From positions 1 to 64,000 of the forward strand of contig NZ_JAMGZJ010000073.1 of assembly GCF_025564085.1 (NCBI RefSeq): a stretch of DNA of 64,000 nucleotides, read 5' to 3'. Of the stretch, positions 10,270 to 19,316 are shown in pieces (position 1 is the first letter of the stretch; each line of letters starts with the position of its first letter). The DNA is from Silvania confinis (GTDB taxonomy: Bacteria > Pseudomonadota > Gammaproteobacteria > Enterobacterales > Enterobacteriaceae). Both the position numbers and the translations under genes were made by a program. Below the pieces are notes generated by a model. It was not told where the DNA came from and searched no databases. It was given only the letters and a program-made list of their open reading frames with translations.

Positions 10270-11683
10270 AGCTACTCTCCAGAAGCGCACGCTGGCGCAG
10301 CAGGGAACATGGGCGGTAACGTTCTTCGCCATAGTGGCGTTGCAGGTTTTCCAGAAGGATCAGCAGCCGCTGCCAGCCGAGCTGCTCGCCCCAGGCCAGC
10401 GGACCACGCGGATAGTTGACCCCAAGGCGCATAGCGGTATCGATATCCTGTTCGCTGGCAACCCCTTTTTGCAGGGCATCGAGGGCTTCATTGACGATCA
10501 TCGCCACGGTACGCCAGATAAGCAGGCCCGGATAATCGGCGACCTGCAGGACGCGCTTCCCCTGCTGCTGCAGGTGATACACTGCTTTACGGGTCGCTGA
10601 TGTCGGGTTGCTGGCCGCAGCGGCAATCACCGCCACCTCGCCTTCCAGGCGATCGACCACCACCACCGGATGCCCGAGACGGGTGGCCAGCGCCTGGGCC
10701 GTTTCGCCCTGAGTTTCAATCAGCAGCACATCGTCCAGCTCGGTGACACCGTCACTTCTCTTCGCCACGTGCACCGCGCTGTCGGTCTCGCTCACGGCCT
10801 CCAGCCAACCTGCTGTCGGTTTGTCGCTGTGCCAGCTATAGACGCCCTGGCCGCTCTTCTTACCCAGTCGCCCCGCCAGCACCAGCTCCTGCTGCACCAG
10901 CGACGGCAGGAAACGACGCTCCTGCCAGAAGGCGTTAAACACCGAGCAGGTCACGGCAAAGTTGACGTCCTGGCCGATCATGTCGGTCAGCTCCAGCGGC
11001 CCCATTGGGAAACCCGCCCCTTCGCGCAGCGCAGCGTCAATCGCTTCCGGGGCAGCAACCTGCTCCTCCAGCGCGCGCCAGGCTTCGGCGTAGTACGCAC
11101 GCGCCACGCGGTTAACGATAAAGCCAGGCGTGGACTGGCAGCGCACCGGCTGTTTACCCCAGTTCACCGCCAGTTCGCAGAGCTGTGCGACCACCTCTTC
11201 CGAGGTCGCCAACCCGCTCACCACTTCCACCAGCTTCATCACCGGAGCCGGGTTAAAGAAGTGCAGGCCAGCCACGCGCTCAGGGTGGCGCACATCGGCG
11301 GCAATCGCGGTAATCGAGATTGACGACGTGTTACTGGTCAACAGCGTTTTTTCCGGGCAGATCGTCGCCAGTTCGGCGAACAGCGCCTTTTTGATCTCCA
11401 TACGTTCAGAGGCGGCTTCAATCACCAGGTCGGCTGCCGCCAGCGAGCGGATGTCGGTCACCGGGATCAAACGCTGCAAGGTCTGATCGCAGACGCTGAC
11501 GCTGAGCTTGCCGCGCGTCACCCGGGATTGCAGACGAGTACGGATCCCGTCGATGGCGCGGGAGATGGCGTCTGCATTGATATCGTAAATCAGCACCGGG
11601 TGACCGTGGCTGGCGGCCACTTCGGCAATGCCGGCCCCCATGATGCCGCTGCCAATCACCGCGACGGTATGAATCGTGGTCAT
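10259..11683 (-). CDS. paaH: PaaH, 3-hydroxyadipyl-CoA dehydrogenase
   Basis: The 474-residue protein (E. coli 475) has an N-terminal Rossmann NAD-binding motif, GSGIMGAGIAEVA, at about residues 11-23. The 3-hydroxyacyl-CoA dehydrogenase signature FFNPAPVMKLVEVVSG follows at about 140, and a repeated C-terminal 3HCDH domain contains VNYPRGPLAWG. It oxidises (3S)-hydroxyadipyl-CoA to 3-oxoadipyl-CoA. The start MTTIHT at 11683 is chosen because a frame extending 39 codons upstream would run into paaG and is not conserved. The gene is separated from paaG by a single base. Confidence 0.96.
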   Translation of the reverse strand: MTTIHTVAVIGSGIMGAGIAEVAASHGHPVLIYDINADAISRAIDGIRTRLQSRVTRGKLSVSVCDQTLQRLIPVTDIRSLAAADLVIEAASERMEIKKALFAELATICPEKTLLTSNTSSISITAIAADVRHPERVAGLHFFNPAPVMKLVEVVSGLATSEEVVAQLCELAVNWGKQPVRCQSTPGFIVNRVARAYYAEAWRALEEQVAAPEAIDAALREGAGFPMGPLELTDMIGQDVNFAVTCSVFNAFWQERRFLPSLVQQELVLAGRLGKKSGQGVYSWHSDKPTAGWLEAVSETDSAVHVAKRSDGVTELDDVLLIETQGETAQALATRLGHPVVVVDRLEGEVAVIAAAASNPTSATRKAVYHLQQQGKRVLQVADYPGLLIWRTVAMIVNEALDALQKGVASEQDIDTAMRLGVNYPRGPLAWGEQLGWQRLLILLENLQRHYGEERYRPCSLLRQRALLESSYES

Positions 11684-11684
11684 C

Positions 11685-12470
11685 TTATTTCCCCGTAAAC
11701 TGCGGCGTGCGCTTGTTGAGAAATGCGCTGACGCCTTCGCGGTAGTCGGCGCTGCGTCCAGCCAGGCGCTGGTAATCGCGCTCGAGATCCAGCTGGGCAT
11801 CGAGGGTGTTGGTTTCGGCGGCGTTGATCGCCTGCTTGATCAGCCCCAGGCCAAAGGTCGGCTGCGCGGCCAGATGGACTGCCAGCTGCTGGGCGGTAGC
11901 GGCCAGCTCGCCGTCATCCACCACCTGCCAGATCATCCCCCAGGCCTGCGCCTGTTCGGCGCTGATTTTCTCGCCGAGCAGCGCCAGGCCCATCGCCCGC
12001 GCGCGGCCCGTCAGGCGCGGCAGCAGCCAGGTGCCGCCGGAATCCGGCACCAGTCCCAGCTTGCTGAAGGCCATTACAAAGTTAACCGAACGGGCGGCAA
12101 TGACGATGTCGCAGCCCAACGCCAGCGTGGCCCCGGCCCCGGCGGCGACGCCGTTCACCGCGCAGATCACCGGCTTGGGCAGTTTTGCCAGACGCTTAAC
12201 CAGCGGGTTGTAAAATTTCTCGACCGACATACCCAGATCCGGCGCGGGGCTGTTCGGATCGACGTTACGATCGTTCAGGTCCTGTCCGGCGCAAAAGCCG
12301 CGTCCGGCACCGGTCACTAACAGACAACGCACGGCATCGTCGCGCTCGGCCTGGGTCAGGCACGCCGCCAGCTGCTGGTGCATCTCCTCATTAAAGCTGT
12401 TGAGACGCTCCGGGCGGTTCAGGGTAATCGTCATGACGCCCTGCTCAACGTGACTCAGAATGAAATCCAT
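11685..12470 (-). CDS. paaG: PaaG, 1,2-epoxyphenylacetyl-CoA isomerase
   Basis: This is a 261-residue member of the enoyl-CoA hydratase/isomerase superfamily (E. coli 262). The oxyanion-hole segment GFCAGQDL is near residue 66 and VNGVAAGAGATLALGCDIV is near residue 107. PaaG converts the ring epoxide made by PaaABCE to the seven-membered oxepin-CoA and also isomerises a later double bond. Spacing to paaF is 2 bases and to paaH 1 base, consistent with a tightly packed operon. Confidence 0.96.
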   Translation of the reverse strand: MDFILSHVEQGVMTITLNRPERLNSFNEEMHQQLAACLTQAERDDAVRCLLVTGAGRGFCAGQDLNDRNVDPNSPAPDLGMSVEKFYNPLVKRLAKLPKPVICAVNGVAAGAGATLALGCDIVIAARSVNFVMAFSKLGLVPDSGGTWLLPRLTGRARAMGLALLGEKISAEQAQAWGMIWQVVDDGELAATAQQLAVHLAAQPTFGLGLIKQAINAAETNTLDAQLDLERDYQRLAGRSADYREGVSAFLNKRTPQFTGK

Positions 12471-12472
12471 GG

Positions 12473-13240
12473 TTAGCGTCCTTTGAATTCAGGGGTGCGT
12501 TTTTGCAGAAAGGCGCTGATGCCTTCGCGACGATCTTCGGTGGCCGAGAGCAGCGTAAACAACTGACGCTCCTGGACCAGCCCGGCCTGCAGCGCCATCT
12601 CCTGCGACTGGCGTAACGCCTGCTTTGCCGTCTGCAGCGCCAGCGGCGAGTGGCGCGCCATCACTTCGGCCTGCTGCAGGGCATATTCGAGCAGCAGTTC
12701 CGGCGGGTAGATGTCGCTCACCAGCCCGGCGGCCAGCGCCTGGCGGGCGGTAATGCTTTCGCCGGTGAGCACCATTTTGCTGGCCAGCGATTTGCCAACG
12801 CAGCGGATCAGACGCTGGGTGCCGCCCGCGCCCGGCATAATGCCTAAGGTAATTTCCGGCAGGCCGAAGCGGGCGTTATCCCCGGCCACCACCACATCGC
12901 ACAGCAGCACCAGTTCGCATCCGGCACCCAGCGCGTAGCCGTTAACGGCGGCAATCAGCGGTTTGCTGAAGGCATTGATCCGCGCCCACAGCTGCGGGCG
13001 AACGTCGTTGAGGGTGGCAGGCAGATCTTTGTCGGCCATTTCATTCAGATCGGCCCCGGCAGCAAAAAAACGATCGCTGCCGGCAATCACGCACACTGAG
13101 ATATCGCTGTCGGCGGCGGCCGCTTCAAGCGTGGTTGCCAGCTCGCTCAGCAGGGCATTGTTCAGCGCGTTACGGGCAGCCGGACGATGCAGCGTCAGCT
13201 GCAGGACCCGCCCGTGACGGGTAACGATTAATTCGCTCAT
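12473..13240 (-). CDS. paaF: PaaF, 2,3-dehydroadipyl-CoA hydratase
   Basis: The 255-residue crotonase-fold enzyme is identical in length to E. coli PaaF. The oxyanion segment FFAAGADLNEM is near residue 60, and the catalytic glutamates lie in ALGAGCELVLLCDVV and FGLPEITLGIMPGAGG. It hydrates 2,3-dehydroadipyl-CoA to 3-hydroxyadipyl-CoA, the substrate of PaaH. It begins 4 bases inside the end of paaE. Its similarity to PaaG reflects a common crotonase ancestor; function is assigned from position and closer match. Confidence 0.95.
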   Translation of the reverse strand: MSELIVTRHGRVLQLTLHRPAARNALNNALLSELATTLEAAAADSDISVCVIAGSDRFFAAGADLNEMADKDLPATLNDVRPQLWARINAFSKPLIAAVNGYALGAGCELVLLCDVVVAGDNARFGLPEITLGIMPGAGGTQRLIRCVGKSLASKMVLTGESITARQALAAGLVSDIYPPELLLEYALQQAEVMARHSPLALQTAKQALRQSQEMALQAGLVQERQLFTLLSATEDRREGISAFLQKRTPEFKGR

Positions 13241-14307
13241 GCCATCCCCTTCGCATCAAAGTCCACAACGACATCCGCGGTCAGCGGCAGTGACTGGCAG
13301 CTCAGCACATAGCCTGCGGCCACTTCGTCCGGCTCGAGGCTGTAGTTGGTGACCATCTCCACCTTGCCGCGCAGCACTTTGCATTTGCAGGTGGCGCAGA
13401 CTCCGCCTTTGCAGGCATACGGCAGATCCGCGCCCTGGCGCAGAGCAGCGTCGAGAATACTTTCGTCGTCGGCGTTGAAGGTGATTTCGCGGTCGCGTCC
13501 GTCCTGGCGCACCGTCACTTTTTGCCCGTCAACCTGCATCGCGTGCGCCCGCTTCACCGGGGTACCAGGGGTGTTAAAGCGCTCGAGGTGCAGCGATTTT
13601 TCCGCCATGCCCAGCGCTTTTAGCGTCAGCTCAGCGTCATCCATCATGGCCGCCGGGCCGCAGATAAAGGCCTCGTCAAACTGGCTAAAGTCGACCAGAT
13701 GACGCGCCAGCGCGTGCAATTTTTCGCCGTCGATTCGCCCGTGCAGCAGTTCGCTGTCCAGCGTCTCCTGGCTGAAGATGTGAATCACCTGCAGGCGCGT
13801 CGGATAGTGGTCTTTCAGGTCGGCAAGCGCTTCGCGGAACATCATGCTCTGGCTGCTGCGGTTGCCGTAAATCAGAGTGAAATGGCTGTTGGGTTCAGTT
13901 TTCAGGGTGCTGGAGATGATCGCCAGCATTGGGGTGATCCCGGAGCCTGCGGCGATCGCCAGATAGCAGCCTTCACGCTCGGCCTGCGGCTGGTAACCAA
14001 ACTGCCCCTGCGGCACCATCACCTCCAGCGCCATCCCTTGTTTAATCTCATCCCGGGCATAGCGCGAAAAGCGCCCGCCGTCGATGGCTTTGACCGCGAC
14101 ACTGATCTCACCCGGCTGGACGCTGCGACAAATAGAGTAGCAGCGGCGCAGCTCTTCCCCCGCGAGGCGGGTTTTCAAGGTCAGGTGCTGACCCGGGCGG
14201 AAGCGATACGCCTCCTGCAACGCCTGGGGAACCGCGAAGGTGATGGTCACCGCGTCGCGGGTTTCGGGTTCGACTTTTGCCACCGTTAAGGCGTGAAACG
14301 TTGTCAT
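13237..14307 (-). CDS. paaE: PaaE, reductase component of phenylacetyl-CoA epoxidase
   Basis: The 356-residue protein matches E. coli PaaE in length. It has an N-terminal FAD domain (RFRPGQHLTLK, RRCYSICRS), an NAD(P) domain (AAGSGITPMLAI) and a C-terminal plant-type [2Fe-2S] ferredoxin domain with CKGGVCATCKC and a later cysteine in VLSCQSL. It passes electrons from NADPH to the diiron oxygenase PaaABC. The start MTTFHAL at 14307 is used; the open frame extends 30 codons upstream into paaD, but that part is not family-like. Confidence 0.97.
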   Translation of the reverse strand: MTTFHALTVAKVEPETRDAVTITFAVPQALQEAYRFRPGQHLTLKTRLAGEELRRCYSICRSVQPGEISVAVKAIDGGRFSRYARDEIKQGMALEVMVPQGQFGYQPQAEREGCYLAIAAGSGITPMLAIISSTLKTEPNSHFTLIYGNRSSQSMMFREALADLKDHYPTRLQVIHIFSQETLDSELLHGRIDGEKLHALARHLVDFSQFDEAFICGPAAMMDDAELTLKALGMAEKSLHLERFNTPGTPVKRAHAMQVDGQKVTVRQDGRDREITFNADDESILDAALRQGADLPYACKGGVCATCKCKVLRGKVEMVTNYSLEPDEVAAGYVLSCQSLPLTADVVVDFDAKGMA

Positions 14308-14314
14308 GGCGACC

Positions 14315-14812
14315 TCAGATACATTTGAAATAATCGAAGGGTTCACGGCAGCTTTCGCAGCGATACAGCGCCTTGCAGGCCGTGGAACCAAATTCACTGA
14401 TGATGCGGGTGTGGGTGCTGGCGCAGCGCGGACAGGTCACCTCGGCGGGCAGGTGCGCATGGCAGCTGTGTCCGGCTGGCGGGCTGATACCGTACTGGCG
14501 CAGGCGTTCGCGCGCATCCGGGGTCATCCAGTCGGTGGTCCAGGCCGGATCGAGCTGGATGGCGATATGCACCGGGGCGAAGCCGTGCGCGGTCAACGTG
14601 TCGCGGATCGCACCCATCAGATGGTCAGTTGCCGGGCAGCCGGAATAGGTCGGCGTAAAGCCGATCGCCCAGCCCTCACCCTGCGGCACCACGCTGCGCA
14701 CCATGCCTAAGTCGGTAATGGTCAGCACCGGAATTTCCGGGTCCGGGATCTGGCTTAACAGCGACCAGATCTGCGGGATTTCTGCGGGGGCGATGTCGGC
14801 GAAACGTTGCAT
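14315..14812 (-). CDS. paaD: PaaD, iron-sulfur/diiron maturation factor
   Basis: The 165-residue protein (E. coli 167) has an N-terminal DUF59/MIP18 domain with the motif DPEIPVLTITDLGMV and the cysteine in YSGCPATDHL. A C-terminal four-cysteine zinc-ribbon-like segment has CPRCAS followed by CESCREPFDYFKC. It is needed for an active epoxidase, probably in metal-centre assembly of PaaE or PaaA. The start MQRFADIA at 14812 follows the family; the open frame continues 60 codons upstream into paaC in an unrelated reading. Confidence 0.95.
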   Translation of the reverse strand: MQRFADIAPAEIPQIWSLLSQIPDPEIPVLTITDLGMVRSVVPQGEGWAIGFTPTYSGCPATDHLMGAIRDTLTAHGFAPVHIAIQLDPAWTTDWMTPDARERLRQYGISPPAGHSCHAHLPAEVTCPRCASTHTRIISEFGSTACKALYRCESCREPFDYFKCI

Positions 14813-14826
14813 GGCGTTCTCCTGCG

Positions 14827-15573
14827 TTACCACTGCTGACCGGGGTTGACGCGCTGCAGATATTGCATCTCCGCCAGCATCGGTCCCAGATGTTCGGTGT
14901 GCAGACCCAGCCTGCCGCCGCTGCGATAGGCAGCTTCCTGCGGCACGCTCAGTTGGGCGGCGTTCAGCCCGGTCAGGACTTCGGCTTCCCACGCGTCGCG
15001 CAGGGTGCGCGGATCGACGGCGATGCCCGCATCACTTAAGGACAGGTCAATCTTGTCGGCTTCAAACAGCTCGGCGGTAAAGCGCCACAGGTCGTTGACC
15101 GCCTGCTGCATTTTTTGCCGCGACACCTCGGTGCCGTCACCCAGACGCTCAACCCAGCCGCGGCTAAAGCGCAGGTGATAGCGCACTTCTTTCAGCGACT
15201 TAGCGGCGATGGCGGCCAGCTGCGGATCGCGACTGCTGGTCAGGCGGGTGTACAGCGCCACGTGCCAGGCATCCATAAAGTACTGACGGGCAATGGTGTC
15301 GGCGAAGTTGCCGTTGGGTTGTTCCACCAGCAGCAGGTTGCTGAACTGGCGTTCGTCGCGCTGGAACGCCAGCGTGTCTTCGTCACCGCTGCCTTCCAGC
15401 TCGGCGGCGTAGGTTAAGAAATTGCGCGCCTGCCCCAGCAGGTCGAGGCCGATATTGGCCAGCGCCAGGTCGATCTCCAGTTCCGGCGCGTGGCCACACC
15501 ACGCGCCCAGGCGCTGGGACAACACCAGACCGTTATCACCGAGTCGCAGAACATAAGCCGTTAACGTTTTCAT
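14827..15573 (-). CDS. paaC: PaaC, structural subunit of phenylacetyl-CoA epoxidase
   Basis: With the start at 15573 the protein has 248 residues, exactly the E. coli length. This ATG is preceded by GAGGTCGCC, whereas the ATG four codons upstream overlaps the paaB stop. PaaC has the ferritin-like helical fold of PaaA but is the non-catalytic partner that stabilises it in the PaaAC core. Recognisable segments include LALANIGLDLLGQARNFL, RQYFMDAWHVALYTRL and the C-terminal HTEHLGPMLAEMQYLQR. Confidence 0.95.
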   Translation of the reverse strand: MKTLTAYVLRLGDNGLVLSQRLGAWCGHAPELEIDLALANIGLDLLGQARNFLTYAAELEGSGDEDTLAFQRDERQFSNLLLVEQPNGNFADTIARQYFMDAWHVALYTRLTSSRDPQLAAIAAKSLKEVRYHLRFSRGWVERLGDGTEVSRQKMQQAVNDLWRFTAELFEADKIDLSLSDAGIAVDPRTLRDAWEAEVLTGLNAAQLSVPQEAAYRSGGRLGLHTEHLGPMLAEMQYLQRVNPGQQW

Positions 15574-15581
15574 TGGCGACC

Positions 15582-15869
15582 TCACATGTGCTCGATGCCA
15601 TCAGGGATGGTGTAGAAGGTCGGATGGCGATAAACCTTGCTGTCCGCCGGATCGAAAAACTCACCGCGCTCTTCCGGCTGGGAGGCAATGATTTCGCTCG
15701 CCTTCACCACCCAGATGGAACAGCCTTCGCTGCGGCGGGTGTACGCGTCACGTGCGTTTTCCAGCGCCATGCGGTCGTCGGCGGCGTGCAGGCTGCCCAC
15801 GTGACGGTGAGATAACCCCTGTTTGCTGCGGACAAACACTTCATATAACGGCCAGTATGTTTTGCTCAT
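15582..15869 (-). CDS. paaB: PaaB, bridging subunit of phenylacetyl-CoA epoxidase
   Basis: The 95-residue protein is identical in length to E. coli PaaB. It starts MSKTYWPLYEVFVRSKQG and contains HVGSLHAADDRMALENARD and EGCSIWVVKASEI. PaaB bridges PaaAC heterodimers in the multicomponent monooxygenase and is essential for activity in vivo. It lies 11 bases after paaA and 8 before the start of paaC. Confidence 0.96.
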   Translation of the reverse strand: MSKTYWPLYEVFVRSKQGLSHRHVGSLHAADDRMALENARDAYTRRSEGCSIWVVKASEIIASQPEERGEFFDPADSKVYRHPTFYTIPDGIEHM

Positions 15870-15880
15870 CTTGATTCCTC

Positions 15881-16810
15881 TTACGCGACGTGGCGGGCGT
15901 GGTGTTTTTCTGCGTGCGCCAGGGCGGCTTCACGTACCCACGTCCCCTCTTCCCAGGCTTTATTCTTGGCGGCCAGACGCTCGTGATTACAGACACCGCG
16001 TCCGTTGATCACCTCGTCAAATTCCTGCCAGTTGATCTCGCCAAAGCGGTAGTGACCGCTTTCGGCATCGAAATGCAGATCGGCATCCGGCACCGTCATC
16101 CCCAGCATCTCGACCTGCGAGACGGTGTTGTCGACAAAGCGCTGACGCAGTTCGTCATTGCCAAAACGTTTGATTTTCCACGCCAGGCTGCGGGCGCTGT
16201 TCGGCGAGTTGTCGTCGTTCGGGCCAAACATCATCAGCGCTGGCCACCAGAAGCGGTTGATCGCGTCCTGCAGCATCTGCCGCTGCGCGTCGTTGCCCGC
16301 CGCCAGCGCCATACAGGCTTCAAAGCCCTGACGCTGGTGGAAGCTCTCTTCTTTGCAGATTTTCACCATCGCACGGGCATACGGACCATAGGAGGTGCGG
16401 CACAGCGCCACCTGGTTAACGATGGCCGCGCCATCCACCAGCCAGCCAATCACGCCGATATCGGCCCAGCTCAAGGTGGGATAGTTAAAGATTGAGGAGT
16501 ATTTCATCTTGCCGTCGAGCATCTTCTGGTAGATGTCTTCCCGGGCGCAGCCCAGCGTTTCCGCCGCGCTGTAGAGATACAGACCGTGGCCCGCTTCGTC
16601 CTGCACCTTGGCCAGCAGAATCGCCTTGCGGCGCAGCGTCGGGGCGCGGGCGATCCAGTTACCTTCCGGCAGCATGCCAACAATCTCGGAATGCGCGTGC
16701 TGACCAATCTGGCGGATCAGCGTTTTACGATACGCCTCAGGCATCCAGTCCTGCGGCTCGATGGCTGTCTCTTGCGCGATGCGCTGTTCAAAGCGTTGTT
16801 CTTCCGTCAC
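15881..16810 (-). CDS. paaA: PaaA, catalytic diiron subunit of phenylacetyl-CoA epoxidase
   Basis: The 309-residue protein has the same length as E. coli PaaA. It is a ferritin-like diiron protein; carboxylate and histidine ligands lie in [13 protein letters not shown] and [17 protein letters not shown], the two E-x-x-H helices. With PaaC, PaaB and the reductase PaaE it adds one oxygen atom to phenylacetyl-CoA to form the 1,2-epoxide. It is the first gene of the leftward operon and faces paaZ across a 283-bp regulatory gap. Confidence 0.97.
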   Translation of the reverse strand: MTEEQRFEQRIAQETAIEPQDWMPEAYRKTLIRQIGQHAHSEIVGMLPEGNWIARAPTLRRKAILLAKVQDEAGHGLYLYSAAETLGCAREDIYQKMLDGKMKYSSIFNYPTLSWADIGVIGWLVDGAAIVNQVALCRTSYGPYARAMVKICKEESFHQRQGFEACMALAAGNDAQRQMLQDAINRFWWPALMMFGPNDDNSPNSARSLAWKIKRFGNDELRQRFVDNTVSQVEMLGMTVPDADLHFDAESGHYRFGEINWQEFDEVINGRGVCNHERLAAKNKAWEEGTWVREAALAHAEKHHARHVA

Positions 16811-16819
16811 GTCATCACC

Positions 16820-16834
16820 CTTATGATTCGTTTA
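16820..16834 (+). promoter_or_regulatory. Candidate PaaX operator at paaA
   Basis: CTTATGATTCGTTTA agrees with 13 of 15 positions of the PaaX site WWTRTGATTCGYGWW as I recall it from E. coli work. It lies 10 bases upstream of the paaA start codon, where binding could block transcription. A second TGATTC-core site on the minus strand is at 16853-16867. Binding has not been shown. Confidence 0.45.
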
Positions 16835-16923
16835 ACAAGTAACTTTAACTCAATGATGAATCACTTCGTTTCTTAAAAGTTACACAAAGGTTAAATATAA
16901 CCCCAAGGATTGTTTGTTTATTT

Positions 16924-16939
16924 TGTGATGTGGCTCGCA
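16924..16939 (+). promoter_or_regulatory. Candidate CRP-cAMP site in the paaA-paaZ gap
   Basis: TGTGATGTGGCTCGCA fits TGTGA-N6-TCACA with one mismatch. CRP is known to activate the paa catabolic promoters in E. coli, and the site sits 114 bases upstream of paaA, between the divergent promoters. Confidence 0.5.
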
Positions 16940-17035
16940 AGCCTTTTACAGGGCGGCCTATGTGGTGGGCGGTAACACGCGGCAATAGTCAGGTCAGATC
17001 ACATCATTAACATTTCATTAAAACATTCCTTGCAT

Positions 17036-17050
17036 TTTATGATTCATAAT
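17036..17050 (+). promoter_or_regulatory. Candidate PaaX operator at paaZ
   Basis: TTTATGATTCATAAT is nearly palindromic and agrees with 13 of 15 positions of the recalled PaaX consensus WWTRTGATTCGYGWW. It lies 44 bases upstream of the paaZ start, in the expected promoter region. Confidence 0.5.
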
Positions 17051-17093
17051 CAAACTATCTATAGTGAAATCACGAACCACCTGGAGAAAGAAC

Positions 17094-19139
17094 ATGCAGC
17101 AGTTAGCCAGCTTCTTGTCCGGCGCCTGGCAGTCTGGCCGGGGCCGTGAGCGCACTATTTCGCACGCCATCAGCGGCGAAGCCCTCTGGAGCGTTACCAG
17201 CGAAGGGCTGGATATGGCCGCCGCGCGCCGCTACGCCATTGAGAAAGGCGGCGAAGCCCTTCATGCGATGACCTTTATCGAGCGCGCCGCGATGCTGAAA
17301 GCCGTCGCGAAACATCTGCTCAGCCACAAAGAGGCGTTCTATGCCCTGTCGGCGCAGACCGGTGCCACCCGCGCCGACAGCTGGGTGGATATCGAAGGCG
17401 GTATCGGGACGTTGTTTACCTTCGCCAGCCTCGGCAGCCGCGAGCTGCCGGACGACACCCTGTGGCCGGAAGATGAACTGATCCCCCTGTCAAAAGAAGG
17501 CGGGTTTGCCGCGCGTCACGTCCTGACCTCAAAATCCGGCGTGGCGGTGCACATCAACGCCTTTAACTTCCCCTGCTGGGGAATGCTGGAAAAACTGGCC
17601 CCAACCTGGCTTGCCGGAATGCCAGCCATCATCAAACCGGCCACCGCCACCGCGCAGGTGACCCAGGCGATGGTGAAAACGATTACCGACAGCGGCCTGG
17701 TGCCGGACGGAGCGATTAGCCTGATCTGCGGCGGTGCGGGGGATCTGCTTGACCAGCTGGACAGCCAGGACGTGGTGACCTTTACCGGCTCGGCGGTGAC
17801 CGGCCAGATGCTGCGCGTGCACCCGAACATCGTCGCCCACTCGATTCCGTTCACCATGGAAGCGGATTCCCTGAACTGCTGCGTGCTGGGCGACGACGTC
17901 ACCCCGGAGCAGCCGGAGTTTGCGCTGTTTATCCGCGAAGTGGTGCGTGAGATGACGGCGAAAGCCGGGCAAAAATGTACCGCCATCCGCCGCATTATCG
18001 TCCCGCAGGCGCAGGTTGACGCCGTCGGCCAGGCGCTGATCGCCCGGTTAGGCAACGTCCCGGTTGGCGATCCGGCGCAGGAAGGGATCAAAATGGGCGC
18101 GCTGGTCAATGCCGAACAGCGCGCTGACGTGCAGGAAAAAGTGAATACCCTGCTGGCCGCCGGTTGCCAGATTCTGTTGGGCGGGAAAGCCGACCTGAGC
18201 GCTGCAGGGGCCTTCTTCCCGCCAACGCTGCTGTTCTGCCCGCAGCCGGATGAAACCCCTGTCGTCCATGCCACCGAGGCGTTTGGCCCGGTCGCGACCG
18301 TAATGCCGTATCAGACCCGCGAGCACGCCATGAGCCTGGCCCGCGCCGGGGGGGGTAGCCTGGCCGGTACGCTGGTGACGGCGGATCTGCGTCTGGCACG
18401 TCAGTTTATTGCCGGGGCCGCCCGTGCCCACGGCCGTATTCAGATCCTCAACCAGGAGTCGGCGAAAGAATCAACCGGCCACGGCTCCCCGCTGCCGCAG
18501 CTGGTGCACGGCGGCCCCGGTCGCGCGGGCGGTGGCGAAGAGCTGGGCGGCCTGCGCGCAGTGAAGCACTACCTGCAGCGCACCGCGATTCAGGGCAGCC
18601 CGAGCATGCTGGCCGCCATCAGCCAGCAGTGGGTGCGCGGGGCCCAGGTGCAGGAGGACCGCGTCCATCCGTTCCGCAAACACTTCGAGGAGCTGCAGCC
18701 GGGCGACAGCCTGTTAACCCCACGTCGCACTCTGACCGAGACCGATATCGTCAACTTTGCCTGCCTGAGTGGGGATCATTTCTACGCTCATATGGACAAG
18801 ATTGGCGCGGCAGAGTCCATTTTCGGCGAACGCGTGGTCCACGGTTACTTCCTGATTTCGGCTGCCGCCGGGCTGTTCGTCGATGCGGGCGTCGGGCCGG
18901 TGATTGCCAACTACGGAATGGAGAACCTGCGCTTTATCGAGCCGGTGAAGCCGGGCGACACCATCCAGGTGCGCCTGACCTGTAAACGTAAAACGCTGAA
19001 AAAACAGCGCACGGCGGAAGAGAAACCGACCGGCGTGGTGGAGTGGTCGGTGGAAATTTTCAACCAGCACCAGCAGCCGGTCGCCCTGTACTCGATCCTG
19101 ACCCTCGTTTCGCGTCAGCGCGGAGATTTTGATTCCTGA
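17094..19139 (+). CDS. paaZ: PaaZ, oxepin-CoA hydrolase / semialdehyde dehydrogenase
   Basis: This 681-residue bifunctional fusion has the same length as E. coli PaaZ. Residues 1 to about 515 form an aldehyde dehydrogenase with [18 protein letters not shown] and the catalytic cysteine in [11 protein letters not shown]. The C-terminal 160 residues form a MaoC-like (R)-hydratase hotdog domain with [18 protein letters not shown]. It opens the oxepin ring and oxidises the resulting aldehyde. The start is ATG 17094, preceded by CTGGAGAAAGAAC; a frame 10 codons longer has no ribosome site. It is transcribed alone, divergently from paaA. Confidence 0.97.
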   Translation: MQQLASFLSGAWQSGRGRERTISHAISGEALWSVTSEGLDMAAARRYAIEKGGEALHAMTFIERAAMLKAVAKHLLSHKEAFYALSAQTGATRADSWVDIEGGIGTLFTFASLGSRELPDDTLWPEDELIPLSKEGGFAARHVLTSKSGVAVHINAFNFPCWGMLEKLAPTWLAGMPAIIKPATATAQVTQAMVKTITDSGLVPDGAISLICGGAGDLLDQLDSQDVVTFTGSAVTGQMLRVHPNIVAHSIPFTMEADSLNCCVLGDDVTPEQPEFALFIREVVREMTAKAGQKCTAIRRIIVPQAQVDAVGQALIARLGNVPVGDPAQEGIKMGALVNAEQRADVQEKVNTLLAAGCQILLGGKADLSAAGAFFPPTLLFCPQPDETPVVHATEAFGPVATVMPYQTREHAMSLARAGGGSLAGTLVTADLRLARQFIAGAARAHGRIQILNQESAKESTGHGSPLPQLVHGGPGRAGGGEELGGLRAVKHYLQRTAIQGSPSMLAAISQQWVRGAQVQEDRVHPFRKHFEELQPGDSLLTPRRTLTETDIVNFACLSGDHFYAHMDKIGAAESIFGERVVHGYFLISAAAGLFVDAGVGPVIANYGMENLRFIEPVKPGDTIQVRLTCKRKTLKKQRTAEEKPTGVVEWSVEIFNQHQQPVALYSILTLVSRQRGDFDS

Positions 19140-19151
19140 TCCCTCCCTTTT

Positions 19152-19178
19152 CCGGGTAGCGCCGTGCGCGTTACCCGG
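19152..19178 (+). terminator. Hairpin terminator after paaZ
   Basis: CCGGGTA (19152-19158) pairs with TACCCGG (19172-19178), with a GCGC-rich inner loop. It starts 12 bases after the paaZ stop. The T tract that follows is poor, so termination may be partial or factor-assisted. Confidence 0.55.
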
Positions 19179-19316
19179 CTTCTGGCACATCTGACAAATA
19201 ATCTGGCAAACGCAGGCAAACGGTGCACACCGCGATATTGCTATGTTGGCAATGAATAAACCGCGCGCAGAACAGCGGTCCTGAGTGGATAACAACATAA
19301 ACAACAGAGGTTAATC

